NCBI GenBank assembly: GCA_022786605.1
Contig: JALFWW010000008.1
Span: forward strand, 35,092-99,091
DNA from: Clostridia bacterium
GTDB taxonomy: Bacteria; Bacillota; Clostridia; Lachnospirales; Anaerotignaceae
Reading direction: 5' to 3'
Length of the DNA stretch: 64,000 nt
Shown here: positions 9,091 through 20,795 of the stretch, one piece after another
Numbering within the stretch: position 1 is the first letter of the stretch
How the letters are laid out: every line of letters begins with the position of its first letter
Translations under genes and position numbers: made by a program
Notes under the pieces: generated by a model
The model's input: the letters and a program-made list of their open reading frames with translations, nothing else
Databases searched by the model: none
What the model was told of the DNA's origin: nothing

Positions 9091-9969
9091 ATGCAGGATT
9101 ATATCATTCGTGCAACGGCAGGGAACGGCAGTATCCGTGCTTTTGCGGCAACAACAAGAGAAACCGTGCAGTATGCAAGAGAAGTGCACCACACTTCTCC
9201 TGTAGCGTCTGCGGCACTGGGCAGAATGCTCACAGCGGCAGCCATGATGGGCAGCATGCTCAAAGGTGATAAGGACTTGGTAACATTGCAGATCCGCAGT
9301 CTGGGACCCTTGAAAGGTATTGTGGTTTCCGGCGACTCTCATGGTCATGTCAAAGGATATGTGTTCAATCCAAGCGTGGATATTCCCAGCAAATATCCCG
9401 GCAAGCTGGATGTGAGCGGTGCCATCGGGGAAGGTTACCTGAGCGTGATCCGTGACATCGGTCTGAAAGAACCCTATGCAGGAAGAATCCAGCTGGTAAG
9501 CGGTGAAATCGCCGAAGACCTGACATATTATTTCGCGCAGTCTGATCAGACACCTTCCTCTGTAGGTCTGGGTGTGCTGGTAGAAACAGATACATCCATC
9601 CGTCGTGCCGGCGGCTTCATCATTCAGCTGATGCCCGAAGCAACAGAAGAAATGATTTCTAAATTGGAACAGCGCCTGAACACCATTCCTTATGTGACAG
9701 ACCTGCTGGATATGGGCAAAAGACCTGAAGATATTCTGGAAATGATTCTGGGCGATATGGACCTGAAAATCATGGATAAGATGCCGGTGGAATTTTACTG
9801 CAACTGTTCCAAGGAACGTGTGGAAAAAGCACTTATCAGCATCGGTAAGGAAGAATTGGAAAAAATCATCCGTGAAGATAAGAAGGCAAATCTGCATTGT
9901 CATTTCTGCAATAAAGAATATGACTTCACAGAAGAAGAACTGAAAGAATTGCTGGAAAGCGCGAAGTAA
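9091..9969 (+). CDS. hslO: Redox-regulated chaperone Hsp33
   Basis: A holdase activated by oxidation and unfolding in the cytoplasm. Its 292 aa match Hsp33. The redox zinc switch is intact: C237 and C239 (CNC), and C270 and C273 (CHFC). The N-terminal core has the family signatures TSPVASAALGRMLTAA and SGDSHGHVKGYV. RBS GGAGG lies 8 nt before the ATG. The gene is between a methyltransferase and a NUDIX hydrolase and is presumably co-transcribed with both. An oxidative-stress chaperone suits an anaerobe that also encodes rubrerythrin. Confidence 0.97.
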   Translation: MQDYIIRATAGNGSIRAFAATTRETVQYAREVHHTSPVASAALGRMLTAAAMMGSMLKGDKDLVTLQIRSLGPLKGIVVSGDSHGHVKGYVFNPSVDIPSKYPGKLDVSGAIGEGYLSVIRDIGLKEPYAGRIQLVSGEIAEDLTYYFAQSDQTPSSVGLGVLVETDTSIRRAGGFIIQLMPEATEEMISKLEQRLNTIPYVTDLLDMGKRPEDILEMILGDMDLKIMDKMPVEFYCNCSKERVEKALISIGKEELEKIIREDKKANLHCHFCNKEYDFTEEELKELLESAK

Positions 9970-9997
9970 GAAAAAATCAGGAAGGGAGGTGAATCGG

Positions 9998-10423
9998 ATG
10001 CATCGGGATTTTGCGGTGGCTGTGAAGGCTGTCATCGTGCGGGGGGATGAAGTGTTGGTACTGCGTCGCTCCAAAGGAGAAATGGCAGGCAGTTATATGA
10101 ATAAATATCAGAAATGGGATTTGCCCGGCGGTGGTCTGCATTTTTACGAAAAAGCGGAAGATGGACTCCTGCGTGAGATTCGGGAAGAAACCTCCCTATC
10201 TGTGGAAATTGGCAGACCGGTTTCCATGTTTGACATCATTCGGCATCAGATTCACCTCTGTATTTTTACATATGCGGCATTTTGGAAAGATGGGGAAGTG
10301 CAGCTGAGCAAGGAACATGATGGTTTTTTCTGGCTGCATAAAGACGAGGTAGAAGAAAGTGAGCTGCCCCATTGGATGAAACGGGATATTTTCCGTGCAT
10401 TAGAATCCGTAAAAAACAACTGA
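9998..10423 (+). CDS. NUDIX hydrolase
   Basis: A 141-aa NUDIX protein hydrolysing a nucleoside diphosphate linked to another moiety; the substrate is unknown. The NUDIX box runs from GGLHFYEKAEDG to LLREIREETSL near residues 45-68, with REIREE intact; the usual Gly two positions after EE is Ser. ATG 9998 is preceded at 6 nt by AGGGAGGTG; an in-frame GTG lies inside that ribosome site and is rejected. Last gene of the hslO operon, followed by a strong terminator. Confidence 0.92.
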   Translation: MHRDFAVAVKAVIVRGDEVLVLRRSKGEMAGSYMNKYQKWDLPGGGLHFYEKAEDGLLREIREETSLSVEIGRPVSMFDIIRHQIHLCIFTYAAFWKDGEVQLSKEHDGFFWLHKDEVEESELPHWMKRDIFRALESVKNN

Positions 10424-10440
10424 AGAAAGCAGAAGCATAG

Positions 10441-10485
10441 GGCTTTGTTTCCATGGGAATCCATGTGAAAACAAAGTCTTTTTTT
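10441..10485 (+). terminator. Intrinsic terminator after the NUDIX gene
   Basis: Long stem GGCTTTGTTT...CATGG with CCATG...AACAAAGTC, followed by seven Ts. Confidence 0.9.
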
Positions 10486-10807
10486 GCAGAAAAATCTTCA
10501 AAATCAGAAAGTCTGGCAATGTGCGGGAAAAAAGAGTGTATATTTCATCTGTATGACAATGGTAAAAGGATAAAATAATATCCAAATTAAGAACTAGTAT
10601 TTTGTTGTATATGCACAATTGCATATGAAATTAATAGGAAAAATAACGATGAATCATTTTGCCTGCAAATAGATAGGATGCAAAATATCATGCGCAAAAC
10701 CTGTAAAATACAGGATTTCTATTTTTTATGAAAAATTTTCGATTTATATTTAACAATAATGTCGGGAAATCTTCATTTTTTTGGAAACATGAGGGGGGAA
10801 GTGTATA
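10486..10807. other. AT-rich non-coding gap
   Basis: About 320 bp of AT-rich sequence between the hslO operon terminator and the V-ATPase promoter. I see no credible ORF with a ribosome site, no RNA gene I can name and no repeat. Confidence 0.6.
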
Positions 10808-10836
10808 TTGACAATGCAGTGAAGAACGATTATTAT
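10808..10836 (+). promoter_or_regulatory. Strong sigma-A-type promoter upstream of V-ATPase operon
   Basis: TTGACA (10808-10813), a 17-bp spacer and TATTAT (10831-10836). The expected start is near 10843, giving an untranslated leader of about 260 nt before the first V-ATPase gene. Confidence 0.8.
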
Positions 10837-10867
10837 TTAGATTAGGGTATGTTTGATATTTGATACA

Positions 10868-10959
10868 TATCTGGAAGGCACTGGTAAAACTTATTCATAT
10901 TAGACATTTTTTACCAGATAGGACCTTCTCTTTTTTGTATTATATATAAGAAGAGAAGG
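10868..10959 (+). promoter_or_regulatory. Structured leader with alternative hairpins (attenuator or small RNA)
   Basis: Hairpin 1 pairs GAAGG (10874-10878) and CTGGTAAAA (10881-10889) with TTTTACCAG (10909-10917) and CCTTC (10924-10928), then TC and six Ts: a terminator shape. Hairpin 2 reuses CCTTCTCTT (10924-10932) to pair with AAGAGAAGG (10951-10959), which excludes the base of hairpin 1. Either a transcription attenuator for the V-ATPase operon, or the 3' end of a roughly 90-nt RNA from the 10808 promoter. No known riboswitch class was recognised. Confidence 0.55.
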
Positions 10960-11103
10960 TGAAACTGCATTTGTTTATTCTGGGGATATTTTTTATGTAA
11001 GGAAACATAAATTGACATTTTTTTAACAAAAATGTTTTTTGTGTCTATACATCAGAAACACCTGATAACATGCAGTAAACTTGCAGCGAGAGAGGTGATA
11101 AAA

Positions 11104-11416
11104 GTGGCTTATGAAATTCTGAAAAGTATTGTGGATGCAGAAGCGCAGGCTGTGGAGAAAAAACGTCAGGCGGCAGAGCAGGCGGAACAGCTGAAAGTGA
11201 AAGCACAGGCAGAAGCGGCGGCTTTGCTGGAAAAGACTCGCAAAGATGGGCTGATTATGGTGGATGAAACCGTAAAAAATGCTGTGGAAGACAGCGAAAT
11301 GACCATCCGGGGTATTCGCAGAGAGGCTGAAGAGGCTTGTCAGGAAATCAGAAAGCAGGCTGCGGGAAAGAAAGAGGAAGCAATACAGGCGGTCATCGGA
11401 AAGGTTGTGGGTACTT

Positions 11417-11430
<14 letters not shown>
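11104..11430 (+). CDS. ntpF: V-type ATP synthase peripheral-stalk subunit (NtpF/AhaH-like)
   Basis: A 108-aa protein, almost wholly alpha-helical and rich in Ala, Glu, Lys and Gln (residues about 8-95), as expected for the long coiled-coil stator subunit that pairs with NtpE. It is named from first position in the order F-I-K-E-C-G-A-B-D, the same as in the Enterococcus hirae Na+-ATPase. GTG 11104 is chosen because GAGAGGTGAT lies just upstream; the open frame extends 24 codons earlier with no ribosome site. It overlaps the next gene by 14 bp. Confidence 0.85.
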
Positions 11431-13889
<2,459 letters not shown>

Positions 13890-13916
13890 TTTGCGGATAA
13901 AGGAGGTATGACTCCT

Positions 13917-14477
13917 ATGAACGACGGTAAAATCATCATTGACAGAATCATGGCAGAAGCGGACAAGGAAATCGAAGCCTTCATGTTGGAAGGCAAACGG
14001 GAAGCGGACGCCATTATGAAAGCGGCGGAAGACAAAGTCCGCCGTGAAAAAGAATCCTACCGCAAGAAAGCGGAGGAAGAAGCAAGAAAAGCCCGGGCAA
14101 AAGAAATCTCTGGAGCAGAGATGGAAGCCAAGAAAGCAATCCTGCGGGAAAAACAGGATATTCTGGAAGAAATCATCGCCGAAGCAAAAAAACGTCTGGA
14201 AAATCTGCCTGACGCGGAATATGCGCAGGTTATCGGCGGCATGCTGGAACGTCTGGACGAAAGCCAGGGCAAAGAACTCATCGTTTCTGAAAAAGACAAA
14301 GCACGTCTGGCAGATGTGGTAAAAGAAAAGGGCTATGTGCTCTCTGACGAAACCCGTGACATCGACAGCGGCTTTGTGGTAAAGAACGGTGACATTGAGT
14401 ATAACTATTCCTTTGATGCGATCATCATGGTACAAAAAGAAGAAATGCAGATTACAGCAGCAAAAATCTTATTTTAA
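13917..14477 (+). CDS. ntpE: V-type ATP synthase subunit E
   Basis: A 186-aa peripheral-stalk subunit. The N-terminal half (about 5-95) is a charged helix that would pair with NtpF in a coiled coil; the C-terminal globular head (about 100-186) binds the catalytic A3B3 hexamer, with the family-typical DIDSGFVVKNGDIEYNYSFDAI. ATG 13917 has AAGGAGGT at 10 nt; the earlier ATG at 13908 is one base from it and is rejected. Confidence 0.93.
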   Translation: MNDGKIIIDRIMAEADKEIEAFMLEGKREADAIMKAAEDKVRREKESYRKKAEEEARKARAKEISGAEMEAKKAILREKQDILEEIIAEAKKRLENLPDAEYAQVIGGMLERLDESQGKELIVSEKDKARLADVVKEKGYVLSDETRDIDSGFVVKNGDIEYNYSFDAIIMVQKEEMQITAAKILF

Positions 14478-14489
14478 GGAGGGGTAGAA

Positions 14490-15467
14490 ATGTCTAAAAA
14501 TAAAATTTACCCTTTCGCCGTGGCCAGTGTGCGTTCCATGGAAAATAAGCTGCTGAGCCAGCAAAAGCTCATGCAGATGGCAGAAGCGAAAAGCGCCGAA
14601 GAAGCGCTGCGTCTGCTTTCTGATACGGCTTATGGCAAAACCCAAGTACAGGATGTGCATCAGTTTGAGGAAATGATCGAAACCCATCTGGAAGAAACAT
14701 ATACTTCTGTGGCAAAGCTCATTCCCGATGAAGCCCTCATTGATATTTTCCTTTATAAGAATGACTACCATAATATTAAGGTGCTCATCAAAGAGGAAAT
14801 TTCCAAAGTCAGCGGCAAAAAGCTGCTGGTACGGGGCGGCACCATTCCCGTGGAAGATATGAAAAAGAATTTTCGGGAACGCAATTACGCGGAAATGCCC
14901 ACCATTGACGGCGACGCTGTGGAAGAAGCCATCAGCCTGTATGCAAAGACTAAAAACGGTCAGTATATCGACACTGTTTTGGATAAAGCATGCTTCGCTG
15001 CTATGGATGAAAGAGCTTCTCAGATGAAAAATCCTTTTGTACGCAAATATGTGACCATGTTGGCAGATCTGACCAACCTGAAAACCATTTTGCGTGTGAA
15101 ACAGATGGGTCGTCCTTTTGAAGCCTTTGAAGACGCCTGTGTGCCTGGCGGTGAAATCCGCATGGATGTGTTCCAGCGGGCATACCGTGAAGAAAGCATG
15201 CTGCCAGTGCTGAAGGAAACTTCTTACGGCGCTCTTTGTGAGCAGTATATGGACAAAGGCTTTACGGTTTTTGAAAAAGCATGTGATGACCTCCTGATGG
15301 AATACATTAAGGAGGCAAAATACAAAACACTGACGCCTGAGCCTGTTGTGGCTTATATTCTGGCGAAAGAAACAGAAGCAAAATGTGTCAGAATCATTCT
15401 GACCTGTAAGCTTCATAACATTGATACAGAAATTATCAAAGAGAGGGTGAGAGAAGTTTATGTCTAA
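14490..15467 (+). CDS. ntpC: V-type ATP synthase subunit C
   Basis: A 325-aa central-stalk socket subunit (subunit C/d) that links the rotor ring to the D-F shaft. It has three repeated helical bundles; DYHNIKVLIKEE and LTNLKTILRVKQMG are the family-typical helices. The C-terminus includes ETEAKCVRIILTCKLHNI, which matches the end of the family. RBS AAGGAGGGG precedes the ATG. The stop overlaps the ntpG start by 8 bp. Confidence 0.93.
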   Translation: MSKNKIYPFAVASVRSMENKLLSQQKLMQMAEAKSAEEALRLLSDTAYGKTQVQDVHQFEEMIETHLEETYTSVAKLIPDEALIDIFLYKNDYHNIKVLIKEEISKVSGKKLLVRGGTIPVEDMKKNFRERNYAEMPTIDGDAVEEAISLYAKTKNGQYIDTVLDKACFAAMDERASQMKNPFVRKYVTMLADLTNLKTILRVKQMGRPFEAFEDACVPGGEIRMDVFQRAYREESMLPVLKETSYGALCEQYMDKGFTVFEKACDDLLMEYIKEAKYKTLTPEPVVAYILAKETEAKCVRIILTCKLHNIDTEIIKERVREVYV

Positions 15468-15777
15468 AGTTGGTATCATTGGCGATAAAGACAGCATCAT
15501 GGGCTTCCTCGCTCTGGGGATTGATATTTTCCCCGCTTATACACCTGAAGAAATCAAGAAAACCATCCATAGCCTGGCGGAAAAGGAATATGCCATCATT
15601 TATATTACCGAACAGGCTAGTCTTCAGGCAGGAGAAAGTCTTGCAAAATATAAGGACTTTGAATTGCCAGCCATCATTGTCATCCCCGGTATCGGCGGTA
15701 GCATGGGTCTTGGCATGAACGAAGTCAGAGAATCAGCAAAACGTGCCATCGGCGCGGATATATTGTTTAGTGAATAA
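15460..15777 (+). CDS. ntpG: V-type ATP synthase subunit F (NtpG)
   Basis: A 105-aa CheY-like small shaft subunit that binds subunit D in the rotor. The start MSKVGIIGDKDSIMGFLALGID and the end IPGIGGSMGLGM are diagnostic of this family. It is translationally coupled to ntpC by an 8-bp overlap, with GAGAGGGTGAG as ribosome site inside ntpC. Confidence 0.94.
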   Translation: MSKVGIIGDKDSIMGFLALGIDIFPAYTPEEIKKTIHSLAEKEYAIIYITEQASLQAGESLAKYKDFELPAIIVIPGIGGSMGLGMNEVRESAKRAIGADILFSE

Positions 15778-15798
15778 AGATTGTAGGTGAATGAAAAT

Positions 15799-17574
15799 AT
15801 GAAAGCAGGCACGATCGTGAAGGTGTCAGGCCCGTTGGTCATCGCAGAAAACATGCGTGAAGCCAATATGTTTGACGTGGTGCGTGTATCCGATCAGCAC
15901 CTCATTGGTGAAATCATCGAAATGCACGGGGACAGAGCGTCCATTCAGGTTTATGAAGAAACCTCCGGTCTGGGTCCCGGTGAAGAAGTGGTTTCCACTG
16001 GTATGCCCATGAGCGTTGAGCTGGGTCCTGGTCTGATTTCCACCATTTATGATGGGATTCAGCGTCCTCTGGAAAAGCTGTATGAAGTCAGCGGCACAAA
16101 CATTCATAAGGGCGTAGAAGCACCTTCTCTGGATAGAGCAAAAAAATGGAAATTTGAACCCACACGCCAGACTGGCGATGTTGTAGAAGCAGGCGACATC
16201 ATCGGTAAAGTACAGGAAACAGCGGTAGTAGAATGCCGTATCATGGTTCCTTATGGCGTAAAAGGTACTATCAAAGAAATCTATATCGGTGAATTCACCG
16301 TAGAAGAAACCGTTTGTATCATCACAGACGAAAAGGGTAAAGACATCGAAGTAACCATGATGCAGAAATGGCCCGTTCGTAAGGAACGTCCTTACAAAGT
16401 AAAAGAAACACCCGACTCTCTGCTGGTAACAGGGCAGCGTGTTATCGACACATTCTTCCCCATTACCAAAGGTGGTGTTGCAGCTATCCCCGGTCCCTTC
16501 GGCAGCGGTAAGACTGTCACACAGCATCAGCTGGCAAAATGGGCTGACGCCGACATCGTTGTTTACATCGGCTGTGGCGAACGTGGGAATGAAATGACAG
16601 ACGTACTGAATGAATTCCCTGAACTGAAAGACCCTCGTACCGGCGAATCTCTGATGCAGAGAACCGTACTGATTGCAAACACTTCCGACATGCCCGTTGC
16701 GGCTCGTGAAGCGTCCATTTATACAGGTATCACCATTGCGGAATTTTTCCGTGACATGGGCTACAGCGTTGCGCTGATGGCTGACTCCACATCCCGTTGG
16801 GCAGAAGCCCTTCGTGAAATGTCCGGTCGTCTGGAAGAAATGCCCGGTGAAGAAGGTTACCCCGCTTATCTGGGTTCCCGTCTGGCACAGTTCTATGAAA
16901 GAGCAGGTCGCGTTGTCTGCTTGGGTTCTGACGGCAGAATGGGTACACTGACAGCCATCGGTGCCGTATCTCCTCCCGGCGGTGACACATCCGAACCCGT
17001 ATCTCAGGCAACACTGCGTATTGTCAAAGTGTTCTGGGGTCTGGATTCCTCTCTGGCGTATAAACGTCATTTCCCTGCTATCAACTGGCTGACCAGCTAC
17101 TCCCTGTATCAGGATAAAGTAGACGCATGGGCAGACAAAAACGTTGATGTGCATTTCTCCGAACAGCGTACACTGGCAATGCGCCTGCTGCAGACCGAAG
17201 CGGAACTGCAGGAAATCGTACAGCTGGTCGGCGTGGATTCCCTGTCTCACAGTGACAGACTGATTCTGGAAACTTCCCGCTCCATCCGTGAAGACTTCCT
17301 CCATCAGAACTCTTTCCACGAAGTAGATACCTATACTTCTCTGCATAAACAGTATCGTATGCTGAAACTGATTCTGACATTCTACGCAGAAGCAGGCGAA
17401 GCCATCAAACAGGGCGTGCCTATCCAGAAGATCACAAAACTGGATGTTGTAGAAAGAATCGGTCGTGCGAAATATGTAGAAGAAGCAAACGTAGATAAGA
17501 GCTACGATGAAATCGAAGCTGATATCAAAAATGAAGTAAAAGATCTGATCGCAAAGGGGGCTGATGAATTATGA
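15799..17574 (+). CDS. ntpA: V-type ATP synthase catalytic subunit A
   Basis: The 591-aa catalytic subunit of the V1 hexamer. The P-loop GPFGSGKT is at residues 232-239 and the catalytic-glutamate block GCGERGNEM follows about 20 residues later. The bulge insert typical of V/A-type A subunits (about residues 110-190) is present. ATG 15799 is 8 nt after AGGTGA; the in-frame GTG at 15787 lies within that site. The stop overlaps the ntpB start as ATGA. Confidence 0.97.
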   Translation: MKAGTIVKVSGPLVIAENMREANMFDVVRVSDQHLIGEIIEMHGDRASIQVYEETSGLGPGEEVVSTGMPMSVELGPGLISTIYDGIQRPLEKLYEVSGTNIHKGVEAPSLDRAKKWKFEPTRQTGDVVEAGDIIGKVQETAVVECRIMVPYGVKGTIKEIYIGEFTVEETVCIITDEKGKDIEVTMMQKWPVRKERPYKVKETPDSLLVTGQRVIDTFFPITKGGVAAIPGPFGSGKTVTQHQLAKWADADIVVYIGCGERGNEMTDVLNEFPELKDPRTGESLMQRTVLIANTSDMPVAAREASIYTGITIAEFFRDMGYSVALMADSTSRWAEALREMSGRLEEMPGEEGYPAYLGSRLAQFYERAGRVVCLGSDGRMGTLTAIGAVSPPGGDTSEPVSQATLRIVKVFWGLDSSLAYKRHFPAINWLTSYSLYQDKVDAWADKNVDVHFSEQRTLAMRLLQTEAELQEIVQLVGVDSLSHSDRLILETSRSIREDFLHQNSFHEVDTYTSLHKQYRMLKLILTFYAEAGEAIKQGVPIQKITKLDVVERIGRAKYVEEANVDKSYDEIEADIKNEVKDLIAKGADEL

Positions 17575-18947
17575 TAAAGGAATATCGTTCCATTCAGGAA
17601 GTCGCAGGCCCTCTGATGGTTGTTTCCGGCGTAGAAGGCGTAAAATACGATGAACTGGGCGAAATTGAATTGTCCAATGGTGAAGTCAGAAGATGTAAGG
17701 TGCTGGAAGTAAATGGCGATACCGCTCTGGTACAGCTGTTTGAAAGTGCAACAGGTATCAACCTGTCCGACAGTAAAGTACGTTTCCTGGGCAAGAGCTT
17801 GGACTTCGGCGTATCTCCTGACATTTTGGGTCGTGTCTTCAGTGGTATGGGTAAACCCATCGATAATGGTCCCGACATCATCCCTGAAAAACGTCTGGAC
17901 ATCAACGGCGCACCTTTGAACCCCGCAGCAAGAGAATATCCTGCGGAATTCATTCAGACAGGTGTTTCCGCCATCGACGGTCTGAACACACTGGTTCGTG
18001 GTCAGAAACTGCCTATCTTCTCCGGTTCCGGTCTGCCTCATGCAAATCTGGCAGTACAGATCGCAAGACAGGCGAAGGTTCGCGGTACCGATTCCAAATT
18101 CGCCGTAGTTTTTGCGGCTATCGGTATCACATTCGAAGATGCCGAATTCTTCATCAACGACTTTAAACAGACAGGCGCCATCGACCGTTCTGTCGTATTC
18201 GTAAACCTGGCAAATGACCCTGCCGTAGAACGTGTATGTACCCCTCGTATGGCACTGACTGCTGCGGAATATCTGGCATTTGAACAGGGCATGCACGTAC
18301 TGGTTATCCTGACAGATATTACAAACTACGCAGAAGCCCTCCGTGAAGTATCTGCGGCGAAGAAGGAAGTTCCCGGTCGTCGTGGTTACCCTGGTTATCT
18401 GTATACTGACTTGGCGACCATGTATGAACGTGCAGGCCGTATCAAAGGCAAACCCGGCTCCATCACCATGATTCCTATTCTGACCATGCCGGAAGATGAT
18501 AAGACCCATCCTATCCCTGACTTGACAGGGTATATCACAGAAGGTCAGATCATCCTGAGCCGTGACCTGTATAAAAAAGGCATCCAGCCTCCCATCGACG
18601 TTCTGCCTTCCCTGTCCCGTCTGAAAGATAAAGGGATCGGGAAAGACAAAACTCGTGAAGACCATGCCGATACTATGAACCAGCTCTTTGCGGCATATTC
18701 CCGTGGGAAAGACGCAAAAGAACTGATGGCAATTCTGGGTGAAAGCGCATTGTCCGATATCGACCTGATGTATGCGAAATTTGCCGATGAATTTGAAAAA
18801 CAGTATGTTTCTCAGGGCTTCCGTACAGACAGAACCATTGAACAGACACTGGATACTGGCTGGAAACTGCTGCGTATGCTGCCTAAGAGCGAATTGAAAC
18901 GTATTCGTGACGAATATCTGGAAAAATATCTGGCGGACGAGGAGTGA
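17571..18947 (+). CDS. ntpB: V-type ATP synthase subunit B
   Basis: The 458-aa non-catalytic nucleotide-binding partner of subunit A. The A-subunit P-loop is replaced by [12 protein letters not shown] near residues 150-162, as expected for B. The arginine-finger region and the [21 protein letters not shown] segment are intact. ATGA overlap with ntpA ensures coupled synthesis of the 1:1 pair; AAAGGGGG lies upstream within ntpA. Confidence 0.97.
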   Translation: MIKEYRSIQEVAGPLMVVSGVEGVKYDELGEIELSNGEVRRCKVLEVNGDTALVQLFESATGINLSDSKVRFLGKSLDFGVSPDILGRVFSGMGKPIDNGPDIIPEKRLDINGAPLNPAAREYPAEFIQTGVSAIDGLNTLVRGQKLPIFSGSGLPHANLAVQIARQAKVRGTDSKFAVVFAAIGITFEDAEFFINDFKQTGAIDRSVVFVNLANDPAVERVCTPRMALTAAEYLAFEQGMHVLVILTDITNYAEALREVSAAKKEVPGRRGYPGYLYTDLATMYERAGRIKGKPGSITMIPILTMPEDDKTHPIPDLTGYITEGQIILSRDLYKKGIQPPIDVLPSLSRLKDKGIGKDKTREDHADTMNQLFAAYSRGKDAKELMAILGESALSDIDLMYAKFADEFEKQYVSQGFRTDRTIEQTLDTGWKLLRMLPKSELKRIRDEYLEKYLADEE

Positions 18948-18953
18948 TGCATT

Positions 18954-19628
18954 GTGGCTAAATTGAATGTCAATCCTACCCGAATGGAAATGACAAGGCT
19001 CAAACGTCAACTCAAAACCGCGACCAGAGGTCATAAGCTGCTGAAAGATAAACTGGACGAACTGATGAAACAGTTTCTGGAAATCGTGCGGGAAAACAAA
19101 CGCCTTCGTGAACAGGCGGAAGCAGCTTTGGAAAGCGCATACCAGAACTTCATCATTGCCAGAGCCGTTATGAGCGAAAGCACATTGGCGGAAGCGCTGA
19201 TGATTCCCCAGCAGTCTGTAGCGGTCAAAGTGAAGAACCGCAACATCATGAGCGTAAATGTACCTGTGTTTGACTTCCAGAAAGAGGAAGGCAGCGGGGA
19301 TATTTATCCTTATGGTACAGCATTTACCTCCGGAGAGCTGGACAGCGCCATGAATTCTTTCTCCGATGCCATGGAGCCACTGCTGCGTCTTGCGGAAAGC
19401 GAAAAGACAGCACAGCTTTTGGCACAGGAAATTGAGCGTACCCGCCGTCGTGTAAACGCACTGGAAAACGTAATGATTCCCAATTATCAGGAAACCATTA
19501 AGTTTATTGCCATGAAGCTGGAGGAAAACGAAAGAGCCAGCACCACACGACTGATGAAAGTGAAGGATATGGTTTTGAAGAAAACCATCGAAGAAAAGAG
19601 AAAACAGGACGAAGCAGCACATGCCTGA
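18954..19628 (+). CDS. ntpD: V-type ATP synthase subunit D
   Basis: The 224-aa central shaft of the rotor: long N- and C-terminal helices that form a coiled coil inside A3B3. The start NVNPTRMEMTRLKRQLKTATRGHKLLKDK is diagnostic, and the C-terminal half (ARRRVNALE-type RRRVNALENVMIPNY) is normal. GTG start with GAGGAGTGAT upstream, 6 bp after ntpB. Last gene of the operon; the H and J accessory genes of E. hirae are absent here. Confidence 0.95.
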   Translation: MAKLNVNPTRMEMTRLKRQLKTATRGHKLLKDKLDELMKQFLEIVRENKRLREQAEAALESAYQNFIIARAVMSESTLAEALMIPQQSVAVKVKNRNIMSVNVPVFDFQKEEGSGDIYPYGTAFTSGELDSAMNSFSDAMEPLLRLAESEKTAQLLAQEIERTRRRVNALENVMIPNYQETIKFIAMKLEENERASTTRLMKVKDMVLKKTIEEKRKQDEAAHA

Positions 19629-19658
19629 GTCTGATTTTCATTAGAACTGTGGATAAAT

Positions 19659-19690
19659 GGGTAAAACCTTTTCGGTTTTACCCGTTTTTT
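19659..19690 (+). terminator. Terminator of the V-ATPase operon
   Basis: Ten-bp perfect stem GGGTAAAACC with GGTTTTACCC, 5-nt loop, then G and six Ts. Confidence 0.92.
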
Positions 19691-19711
19691 GTAGGATTAA
19701 GGAGGATAATT

Positions 19712-20653
19712 ATGAAACTGATACTGGACTTGGATACAGGTATTGATGACGCTATGGCACTTGCCTATGCTGTTGGCAGTCCGGATTTGGAACTGATCGG
19801 TGTAACAGGGACTTATGGCAATGTGTATACGGAAGTAGGCGTACAAAATGTGCTGAATCTGCTGGAAATGATGGGCAAACCGGAAATTCCTGTTTTTCTG
19901 GGTGAGAAAAAAGCACTGACACAGGATGTTTTTGTCCGTCATGAAGTCAGCGCCAGAATCCATGGGGAAAATGGCGTGGGGCAGGTGGAACTGCCTGTGG
20001 CTGCGGAACATGCTTCTCAAATGGATGCTGTGGATTTTATCATTGAATCCGTGAAAAAATATGGAAAAGAACTGGTCATTGTGGCAACGGGTCCTCAGAC
20101 CAATCTGGCGGCAGCATTTAACAAAGCGCCGGAAATCAAAGAGAATATGGGGAAAATCGTCATCATGGGAGGTGCATTGACTGTTCCCGGCAATGTAAGC
20201 CCCTATGCGGAAGCCAACATTTCCAAAGACCCTTTGGCTGCGAAAATTTTGTTTGAAAGCGGTCTGGATGTGACCATGGTGGGCTTAGATGTGACACAGC
20301 GTTCTCAGCTGACATTAGAGGATTTGCAGGCATGGAAAAACTGCGGAACTTTGGCAGGAGAAAAATATGCGGATATGGTGGCATACTATATCAGTCAGCA
20401 TGAACACAGCGACGGCACCGCATGTTATCTCCATGATCCTTCTGCGGCTGTCTGTGCCGTACATCCTGAATGGTTTTCTATGCTCCCCATGTATATGACC
20501 GTTGTTACCGAAGGCGAAGCGGCAGGGCGAACCATTGGTGATCCCATGAAACTCAGGGAAGCAAATCCCAATGTGAAAGTTTGTATCGGTGTGGATTCTC
20601 CAAAACTGGAGGCACATTTGAAAGAAATTTTAATGCGTGCTTTTCTGAATTAA
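19712..20653 (+). CDS. Nucleoside hydrolase (IunH/RihA-type)
   Basis: A 313-aa enzyme that cleaves the N-glycosidic bond of ribonucleosides to base and ribose. The calcium-binding signature LDLDTGIDDAMAL is at residues 5-17, and the C-terminal HDPSAA block, seen as LHDPSAAVCAVHP, carries the conserved catalytic His-Asp. ATG 19712 follows AAGGAGG at 6 nt. The substrate (pyrimidine or inosine/uridine) cannot be told from sequence. It stands alone between the V-ATPase terminator and the CoA-transferase gene. Confidence 0.93.
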   Translation: MKLILDLDTGIDDAMALAYAVGSPDLELIGVTGTYGNVYTEVGVQNVLNLLEMMGKPEIPVFLGEKKALTQDVFVRHEVSARIHGENGVGQVELPVAAEHASQMDAVDFIIESVKKYGKELVIVATGPQTNLAAAFNKAPEIKENMGKIVIMGGALTVPGNVSPYAEANISKDPLAAKILFESGLDVTMVGLDVTQRSQLTLEDLQAWKNCGTLAGEKYADMVAYYISQHEHSDGTACYLHDPSAAVCAVHPEWFSMLPMYMTVVTEGEAAGRTIGDPMKLREANPNVKVCIGVDSPKLEAHLKEILMRAFLN

Positions 20654-20795
20654 TCGAGAAGGTATATTTTTGCCAGAAAAAAACAGCCTGTTTAGGCGAA
20701 TATTTTTTTGTTGAAAGTGCATGCATCATGCATGAATTTAGAATCTATGAAAATGATGACACAATATGTTTTCGTATAAAGATGGGAGTGGAAGA

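Noticed and set aside
11012..11017. Second TTGACA close to ntpF as a proximal promoter.
   Set aside because: No acceptable -10 at 16-18 bp; the next TATACA is about 28 bp away.
17502..19622. A 706-codon minus-strand open frame opposite ntpB and ntpD.
   Set aside because: Cysteine-, histidine- and phenylalanine-rich shadow of well-supported V-ATPase genes; no ribosome site and no recognisable domain. The same applies to the long minus frame at 15826-17346 and the other antisense frames opposite uvrA, galT and ispH.
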